A stretch of DNA of 64,000 nt, from positions 141,489,139 to 141,553,138 of the forward strand of contig CM035439.1 of assembly GCA_020310875.1 (NCBI GenBank). Reading direction: 5' to 3'. The position numbers were made by a program, and so were the translations under genes. This stretch comes from Ceratopteris richardii (lineage: Eukaryota > Streptophyta > Polypodiopsida > Polypodiales > Pteridaceae). This document shows, piece after piece, positions 57,591-64,000 of the stretch. A model generated the notes under the pieces. The model had not been told where the DNA came from, made no database searches, and saw nothing but the letters and a program-made list of their open reading frames with translations. The first letter of the stretch is position 1. Each line of letters begins with the position of its first letter.

Positions 57591-57771
57591 ATGGGATATT
57601 GACTTCATAGGACCCATTAACCCACCGGCCAAAGGGTCACATGCGGAACATATCACCACCGATTATTTGACCAAATGGGTAGAGGCAAAGGCTACTAGAA
57701 GGAACGATGCTCAAACCACTGCTAAGTTTCTTTTTGAGCATATATTCACTCGTTTCAGATTACCAATTGAA
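57571..57771 (+). pseudogene. Gypsy E+ integrase core start, cut by a LINE
   Basis: Shifted one frame from the RT. WDIDFIGPINPPAKGS supplies the first catalytic Asp and DYLTKWVEAKA follows. The LINE begins at 57772, before the second Asp, so the catalytic triad is physically interrupted. Confidence 0.85.
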
Positions 57772-57915
57772 TTTTTTTTTTTTAATGTAAAGGAAGTTCG
57801 GCAATAGCCTACTCTCCCGGACTTGAATTAAATTAAGAAACAAAGGTACAGAAGAAGGGGACTAGTGCCCACGGGACCCCCCAAATCCCACAAAGCAGGG
57901 GAACTAGGTTGATTC

Positions 57916-60900
57916 CTAGGTTGCTTTACAAAGAAGGTTGATCACCCTCTCGTCGCCCTCATGCGGGACCCACTTGGGTTTGAGCTTGTTGTTGATCAAA
58001 AGGAGGACTTGGTGGTGTCTGAAGGGGGGGGACTTCTTACTGTTGACAATCCTTTTGCCAAGGAGGAATAGTGATTTTTCAATCGACCACTCCCTGGGGG
58101 GGTCGCCGAAGTTGAGAGCACACCGCTCCCGCCAAATTTTCCACAGGACTTCCCCTCTGATTGCATTCCAGAGAGTCGCAGAGCAGCCAATCGCTTCTCC
58201 CAAGAGGACTTGTTTCCAACTAAGCTGTGTATGAATTCTGATTTTCAGTTCAACCGTCTTCCAGACACTGAAAGAGTTGGGGCAATTAAAGAAGATGTGT
58301 GGGACATCTTCGATAGCACGGTGGCAGCGCTTGCACCACGGCGGGATCCCACAAATTTTGCTTGCTTTCTGGTTAGTCCAAATTCCCCGATGGAGAATTT
58401 GCCATAGGAGGACAGACTTCTTAATCTCTATAAGTGGGTGCCAGATACCCATGAATTTCATGTCCCACCGAAGCCGCGTCCAAGACAGGCACCACTTCTT
58501 GTTGAGGCTGGTCTGGAGGTCATTCGTTTCTTTGATGTTCGGGATTTTGAGTAGGCTATTTCCATTGTGCCATTTGAGACCACGCGCGTTCGGAGTATCA
58601 TGTCCCATGAGGAGGCGAGTTTTGTGACGATCCCAAGCGAGGCATCTGCTTTGCAAGATGTTCCATTCTTCGTAGGAAATGTTTATGCGGGGGTCGATAT
58701 CCTCGTAGTTGATCCAGCTGTTGGTGTCATGTTTCCAGAGGTGTTTCCATTTTTTGAATCCTTTGTTCCATATCTTCTTGGCATTTTGAATGTTCCATGC
58801 CTCCACCCTCCGGATGCCATGAATCGGAAACCAGATAGAGTCGTTTTGTCTGATTCCGGCTGCCCACTTCCAATCTTCACTAATTCTTGTGAAGCTTTTG
58901 ACTTTGTTCCAGCCCTTCCAAAGGGAGCATACGAGGTTGGAGCCTTTCGGGAAGACGGGTATCGGGGAGAATAGCAGGGTCATGATGTCTAGATTCTTCC
59001 AGTTCGGGTGCCCCATGAGAGCCAACTCTTGCTTGTTTCTGAAGATCAGCTTGGCCCACGAGGCCTCCCCATTGCACCAAGCCTTGATCATCCATTTGGC
59101 TGCCAGTTTGTTGGCCATACACCCAATGTCTAAGATACCTAGCCCCCCGCTATCTCTAGGGCTGGTGCATATGGCCCATTTGATTTTTGGCACCCCCCTT
59201 CTGTTATGATCGCCCGTCCAAAGAAAGTTTCTACAAATACTATTCAGTTTGGACAGCCCTTGCTCGTTCGGTCTCCAGCATGAGAGGAAATAAATGGTAG
59301 AAGAGAGGAGGAACGTGTTGATAACCATCGCACGTCCAGCAAGATTGATTTGCATACCTTTCCAATAGTTGAGCTTGTTTTCCAGTTTGGCCAACACCCA
59401 ATTCCATCGCTGCTCCATAGAGACGCCAAACCCCAAGGGAATTCCAAGAAGGCGAAAGATTTGGCCCTGCGGAATGATTTGACAGCCATGATCAATGAGA
59501 AGGCCAGGGTGATGACCCACGATAGCCCTGAAGGCGGTCTTAGAGTGGTTGATTTTGGATCCAGAGGCATCGCAGAAGGTAGCAAGACACCTCCAGAACG
59601 TCTCCAGGCTCGAATTATCATTGTGGACGAAAGCGTTCATATCATCAGCAAAAAGTCTCATGATGATTTGGCCGTGGTCGTGAGGCAGCCGGAGGCCTTT
59701 GATATTGCCAGCCTCCACATGATGTGTCACCAGTCTGCTCAGCCCCTCAGTGGCGACGGCAAAGAGAAGGGGGGCCAGAGGGCACCCTTGTCTAATAGAC
59801 CTTTTAAGGTGGATTGTCTTCGAAAGTTTGCCGTTAACGTTAATTTGGGTCGTTGCGTTTCCGAGCAGGGTCGCGATCATCTTGGTGAAATTCTAACTGC
59901 ATCCGAGATCAAGGAGCGACTGCAGAATATAGTCCCATTCTAGCCTGTCGTATGCTTTGTCAAAATCGATCTTGAGGAAGACCACATCTTGGTTAGACTC
60001 ATTTGCAAATTGAATGCCTTCCCAAATATCCATAATGGTTTCCAGGATAGACCTGCCTTTGATGAAACCTTTTTGGTCCTCACTAAGCCAAAATCTCAGG
60101 TGGCACGAGAGTCCGTTGGCGATGACTTTGGCGATGATCTTGTATCCAGTTTGGAGCATCGTAATAGGCCGCCAGTTCTCGATTCTGTTCTTTTCCCCCT
60201 TCTTGTGTATCAACTTGATGATTCCATTGTTTAGGCAAGACGGAAGAGCACCGAACTTTAGCGCTTCTTGCCAGACCATCCGAAGAGGGGTGGCAATCAC
60301 CAGCTTGAAGGATTTATAGAACTCGTTAGTGAGTCCGTCGGGTCCCGGGCTTTTACCGATAGGGAGGGCATCAATGACCTCAATGATCTCTGTTTCAGAG
60401 ATCGGGGCATGAAGCAGAGAGAGGAGGTTGGGAGGAATCCTCCGGGGGGAAACCCTAGAGATGGCTGCCATACAGTCCCTTCTATGATGGGAGAGGGGGT
60501 TCGACGTTCCTAGGAGTCTCGTGAAGTGCCCTTCGATGATGCCTAAATTATCTTCTTCCGAATTGCATACATTGCCAAGTGGATCAAGCAGTAGTGGGAT
60601 CGCATCTCTGTTGTGTTTTCTTTTAAGGATACGGCACATTTCTTTGGAGGGTTTGTCGGCTTTGCCAGCCCACCACTCCTTGAAGAAGATTTGCAAGTTT
60701 TTCCTTTGTATTTCTTCCTCGTATCTCAGCATAGCTCTGATTTTTCGGAGACCTTTCTGGGCTTGATGTTTTCCTTTGTTCACTTCCTCCTCGAGCCGCC
60801 AGAGTCTGTGGTAAAGAGCCTCCCTTCGAGCCCGCCTCACGGTCTCAATCGTCTTCTTAGTTCTGATCATGATCTTACGAGACTTGTCGACCGCATTTCT

Positions 60901-61741
60901 CCAGCACTTGGCTGGGTCCAAGCCAGAGGCTAACGCCACCTTCCAAGCGTCGGCAATTTCTTGATGAACGGAGGGGAGAGAGAAGGTGGATGCGTTGGCA
61001 TGGAACCACGGAGCCTTGCGGGTCTTGTAGGCAGGTTGGAACGTGATAACGATCGGGTAGTGATCAGAGATGGTGAGATCAGTGCGTTGCGTGATGGTAG
61101 GAAGGCCCCACTGTTGGGTAAAGCTCTGAGAGATGTAGCATCTGTCGAGTCTAGCTTTCCTCAGGTCCTCGCCCGCTTGGAGATTTGACCAAGAGAAGCC
61201 ATTCGAGTCTTTGAATTCAACCAAATCGAAGTGCAGTTTGGTCATGTCCCACGTTTCTTTCTCCCGACTGTCGATTACCCTGCCCTTGCCCATCCATCTG
61301 TCCATTGGGTCCTCCACCATGTTGAAATCCCCACAAATGAGCACGTTGTGGGGAAGCGAGTCTAAGGAGGCCCAGGTGTTCCGTCTCTCCAAATCTCCGT
61401 TAGGGGCGTACAAAGAGACTATAGTAACACAAAAGAGGAGCACCAAACGAAACAGCAATCCAACGGTGACTCACATCTTCAAAGAAGTTCTCAAGCTTTT
61501 CAAACCAGCGTTGTTTAACACCGATAGTCGTTCCTCCAGATCCCCGCGGGTGTTTTGTTGGGATCCACACGTGCGTCGAGGAGACCTGCCGGAGCCGTTT
61601 CTGGAGGTCTTCTCCGTCAATTTTGATCTCTTGAATGCATATAAAGTCTGGGTTTAAGCTAATGTCGCGGAGCCATTGTCCAATGATGGTCGCTCTTGAG
61701 GGGTCGGTTAGCCCTCTAGCATTTAGCGAGATGACAATCAT
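57916..61741 (-). pseudogene. LINE ORF2 (endonuclease and RT), one shift and one stop
   Basis: The ATG at 61741 overlaps the ORF1 stop (ATGA). The APE-type endonuclease has SLNARGL (Asn), FICIQEIK (Glu), LICGDFNMVEDP (Asp/Asn) and SDHYPI (His). A missing base near 61431-61436 shifts the frame between GAPLL and CVTIVSLYAPNGD. RT follows with NWRPITMLQ, DFDKAYDRLEWDYI, RQGCPLAPLLFAVATEGL and LFADDMNAFV. A TAG at 59890-59892 replaces a Gln of the motif GCSQKFTKM. The C-terminal zinc tail is CKRCHRAIEDVPHIFFNC near 58290-58345. Full length would be about 1270 residues. The protein would nick DNA and prime reverse transcription; the shift and stop disable it. Confidence 0.93.
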
Positions 61742-63147
61742 CTTTGTATTGATCCCTCTTTGCGGGAGGGAGCTTTGTCCTTCCTTCTCTTGGCTTCTTC
61801 TTTCTTTTTCGCTGGGATCTGGTCCCGACTTAGAAATCTGATCTTGTGGGGGCTTTTCCAGGGTACCTCCATGGGCTGCTTTCCTTTGCGGGCCGCCCCT
61901 TGCTGGGGAGACTTGGGCCCCGTGCTCGGCACCGTTTCCGGGATCGTCGATCCAATGATGGAGCTTTCACTGTCCATGTTATCTTCGTTACTAGTGGTGA
62001 ACCCATCTTCTTTGCTTGTAGAGTAGCCTTCCTGGGGGGTTTCTTTAATGTCGTGGATCTCTAGGGCTTTGTCGTAGGTGTCTACCTCAAGTGGTTTCCC
62101 ACCTGGGTAGTCCAACTCATTGATCTCCTTTTCTAAATTGCAATACAAGTTGCTATATGAGGAATGCGGAAGGTCGTTTCTCGCACCGATGGCCCTAGGG
62201 CTTCTTTTCCTTCTTCTTCTAACTTCGGTAAATCCATCATCGTCGGCTTGTGGTTTCAGGAGGCCCTTGCCTTCCCCTTCCTTGGTCGAGTGGGTCAAGT
62301 CGCCATTGTTGACTTGAGCCGTTTTGGAGGCTTCTTGATAGCGCTTGTTTTTTTGTCTGAGAGGGCAATCTTTAATCCTGTGGCCTTGCTGGCCACAACG
62401 AAAGCACGCGTTGGGAAGGTTCTTGTAGATGATGTCCTGCTCCCACACATCGCCTTCTCCCATGTCCACTTTGATCATTGATGGAAGCGGCGAACTGAGG
62501 TCGGCTTCGACACAGATTTGGGGGTGCCACCTAGCGTTGAACGAGTGTCTTGCGCCTTCATAGATGAGACCACCAATGTCATCGCGTGAGGCCAGCGGTT
62601 TGCCGATAGGAGAGACAATGTCCCACACGAAGTTGTATAAGAAGTAAGGGAGGTTAGGGAGCTCAACCCAAAGAGGGTACCGAAGTGATTTCAATTTGTC
62701 GGGAGTAAAGTCTGGGGACCATCTGAATAGGCACAGGGTCGCCCGACCGAGTTGCCAGGTGCCAACGCTTAGGGCTTGGAACGCCATCTCTTCATTTTCA
62801 AAGACTAGCAGCATGTGGTTTGCTGGTAAAAACTGGCATTTGCTGACAATTAGTCCTCGAGGGAACCACTCTTTTCGAAGCCATTGTCGCACGATTTCGA
62901 GCGGGGGCCTAGGCCCAAATACTTGGCCGACGAGGCACACTTTCTTGAGCTCCTCCTGGGCAGATAGAACTGCGGGTCTACTGAGGGACACGGTGGGGGA
63001 TTCAAAACTTTCGGGTGCCCCAGGGGCGGCACTCGAACCCCCCTCCAGCAGAGCTGCTAGTGTACCGGTCTCCCCGAGGGGAGGGGCCCGATTATTTTTC
63101 ACGAGGGAGGACGAAGCCACATCCATGGCCCAGGGAACTTGCACCAC
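61738..63147 (-). CDS. LINE ORF1 protein, DUF4283 and CCHC zinc knuckle
   Basis: 469 residues, uninterrupted. It may start at the Met at 63147 or at the next Met seven codons on (MDVASSSLVKNN). Residues about 65-165 fit the DUF4283 domain of plant LINE ORF1 proteins (VGQVFGPRPPLEIVRQWL, ALSVGTWQLGRATLCLFRWS). Residues 248-261 are a zinc knuckle, C248, C251, H256, C261. The rest is a charged, probably disordered tail with a basic end (KKKEEAKRRKDKAPSRKEG). It probably binds LINE RNA. Its stop TGA overlaps the ORF2 ATG. No disabling change seen, unlike ORF2. It is an element gene, not a host gene. Confidence 0.92.
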   Translation of the reverse strand: MVQVPWAMDVASSSLVKNNRAPPLGETGTLAALLEGGSSAAPGAPESFESPTVSLSRPAVLSAQEELKKVCLVGQVFGPRPPLEIVRQWLRKEWFPRGLIVSKCQFLPANHMLLVFENEEMAFQALSVGTWQLGRATLCLFRWSPDFTPDKLKSLRYPLWVELPNLPYFLYNFVWDIVSPIGKPLASRDDIGGLIYEGARHSFNARWHPQICVEADLSSPLPSMIKVDMGEGDVWEQDIIYKNLPNACFRCGQQGHRIKDCPLRQKNKRYQEASKTAQVNNGDLTHSTKEGEGKGLLKPQADDDGFTEVRRRRKRSPRAIGARNDLPHSSYSNLYCNLEKEINELDYPGGKPLEVDTYDKALEIHDIKETPQEGYSTSKEDGFTTSNEDNMDSESSIIGSTIPETVPSTGPKSPQQGAARKGKQPMEVPWKSPHKIRFLSRDQIPAKKKEEAKRRKDKAPSRKEGSIQR

Positions 63148-63315
63148 AGAAGACTCCCCCCTCCGATCACATCGAAGCCTAACACTCCTTTTTAAGGGAA
63201 AGACTATACGGCCAACAGTCCCCCAACAAGCCCTCTTCTTCTTTTTCGAATCTTTCCACTTTTTCTTTTCTTTTTTCTTCTTTTTTTTTTATTATTTTTT
63301 TTCTTTTTGTTCTTC

Positions 63316-63347
<32 letters not shown>

Positions 63348-63633
63348 TTCCTCTCTCTTTTTTTTGGAGCGCTAAAGCGAGAAGAATCCCTTTAAGACCA
63401 GAGCGAATGGCTGTACAAAATGACTGAAAACGAGATGATATGCACCAAGTTCAAAACCAACGGGGCGCCCGCCAATCACGCACCAGGCCCAAGACAAAGG
63501 CGGCGAGGGCCACTTATCAAAAAATGCCGCTGGCAGGAACGTCCAGTCGCCCCATTCAAAGCGTACTCTACCCCTTTCTACGAAAAAGGCCAAGAGCTCA
63601 CGCCGCCATTTTCGCACGAACCGAGGCACAGAG
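63148..63633 (-). other. Upstream region of LINE copy 3 with polypurine tract
   Basis: 63240-63365 is almost pure T/C on the plus strand, so polypurine in the LINE sense. 63380-63630 is GC-richer DNA with no coding similarity. Probably the LINE 5' UTR, but the limit is not visible. Confidence 0.55.
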
Positions 63634-63857
63634 GGTATCGCGACAAGCGGGGGTTATCGCGCCAAGCGGGGGGTATCGCGACAGGCGTGGCGGGGTAACG
63701 CGACAAGCACTGGGGGTATCGCGCCAAGCGGGGGGTATCGCGACAGGCACCGGTGGGGTATCGCGACAGATGGAGTATCGCGACAGGCACCAGTGGGGTA
63801 TCGCGACAGGCACCGGTGGGGTATCGCGACAGGTGGAGTATCGCGACAGGGGGGTGT
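63634..63857 (+). repeat. Tandem array with core GTATCGCGACAGG
   Basis: About eleven units, ten of them with TATCGCG, spaced mostly 17-23 bp. Long units continue as CACCGGTGGG (23 bp); short ones as TGGA (17 bp). Variants have CCAAGCG for ACAGGCA. The core GTATCGCGA also occurs in the palindromes opening the gypsy E+ leader array. Confidence 0.9.
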
Positions 63858-64000
63858 ATCTGATTGAGGACGACAGGCCCAACAACAATGTAGTTGCTGC
63901 AGGTACGTCAGCTCCGTCAGCAGCAAGCACCGTCCATCAGCGGTCGTCTCCGTCAGCAACCGACAGCATAAGCACGCGCAAAAAGACACTCCAGCGACGG
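63858..64000. other. Unassigned window end
   Basis: GC-rich, with short repeats of GTCAGC and CCGTCAGCA. No coding signature. Confidence 0.5.

Larger units (their letters stand above)
49131..57771 (+). mobile_element. Ty3/gypsy E+, Athila/Tat-like, 3' end replaced by a LINE
   Basis: The 5' LTR ends near 49583 and a tRNA-Asp-like primer site follows. Next come a leader with the GTATCG array, a long gag with two knuckles, a charged spacer, protease, RT/RNase H and the start of integrase. At 57772 a minus-strand LINE begins; the rest of the element is not in the window. The LTR start is not resolved, about 49150. Confidence 0.88.
57772..63147 (-). mobile_element. LINE copy 3, near full length
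   Basis: Minus strand L1-type element with 3' tail (oligo-T on plus strand 57772-57783), 3' UTR, ORF2 and ORF1. Its 5' end is not resolved: no repeat of the target (GATTACCAATTGAA) appears before the window ends, so the 5' UTR may continue through the polypyrimidine tract and array to 64000. Only one frameshift and one stop are seen in ORF2, and ORF1 is open. Confidence 0.93.

Noticed and set aside
57938-61188. Plus-strand frames up to 197 codons opposite LINE ORF2
   Set aside because: Antisense shadows of the RT frame; no independent domain.
63372-63989. Several open frames of 70-111 codons over the second array
   Set aside because: Repeat-driven frames such as SRYPTGACRDTP in different phases; no known domain.

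Overview
This window is repeat-filled nuclear DNA from a land plant with a large genome. I find no host gene. Almost every base belongs to, or lies between, retrotransposons: Ty1/copia elements primed by the initiator-tRNA-Met type site (TGGTATCAGAGC), Ty3/gypsy elements of Athila/Tat style, L1-type plant LINEs and one tRNA-derived SINE. The pattern (long intergenic nests, many decayed copies, AT-rich flanks) fits a gymnosperm- or fern-sized genome; the species cannot be fixed from the sequence.

Layout. 1-1085: 5' LTR of a minus-strand copia (family A) whose body lies left of the window. 1090-1262: scrap of gypsy reverse transcriptase. 1599-6371: complete minus-strand copia (family C, copy C1) with TSD TGTTA. 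6723-9750: 5'-truncated LINE-1 copy with a 10-bp TSD. 9759-11024: CA-rich low-complexity DNA. 11030-17672: complete plus-strand copia (family F), TSD CCATG. 18296-24678: complete minus-strand copia (family B', sister of B), TSD GCTAC. 25620-27410: decayed gypsy pol.

27440-44574 is a nest. Copia C2 (27440-29275) is cut by copia D (29276-44574). D's 5' LTR carries a SINE of about 100 bp, whose T-rich tail was hit by a LINE (29451-32066). D's reverse transcriptase is split by copia B (37294-43767), the youngest and best preserved element: its 1091-bp LTRs differ at about nine sites and its gag-pol frame has two 1-nt shifts. D ends abruptly against a truncated family-A LTR (44575-45311).

45690-49130 and about 49150-57771 are two related gypsy elements (E- and E+) in head-to-head orientation. 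E+ has a striking leader of about 860 bp built from repeated GTATCGTATCG boxes between unique spacers, opened by a perfect 24-bp palindrome. E+ integrase is interrupted by a near full-length LINE (57772 to at least 63147, minus strand). That LINE has ORF1 (DUF4283 plus CCHC) and ORF2 (endonuclease, reverse transcriptase, zinc-binding tail) joined by an ATGA stop/start overlap. Upstream of it lies a polypurine tract and a second tandem array sharing the core GTATCGCGA.

The most interesting material is the two GTATCG arrays, the LINE insertion with a duplicated-flank filler, the SINE, the ATGA overlap, and conserved palindromes upstream of the TATA boxes of B-type LTRs. All coding regions except LINE ORF1 are broken, so they are reported mainly as pseudogenes.
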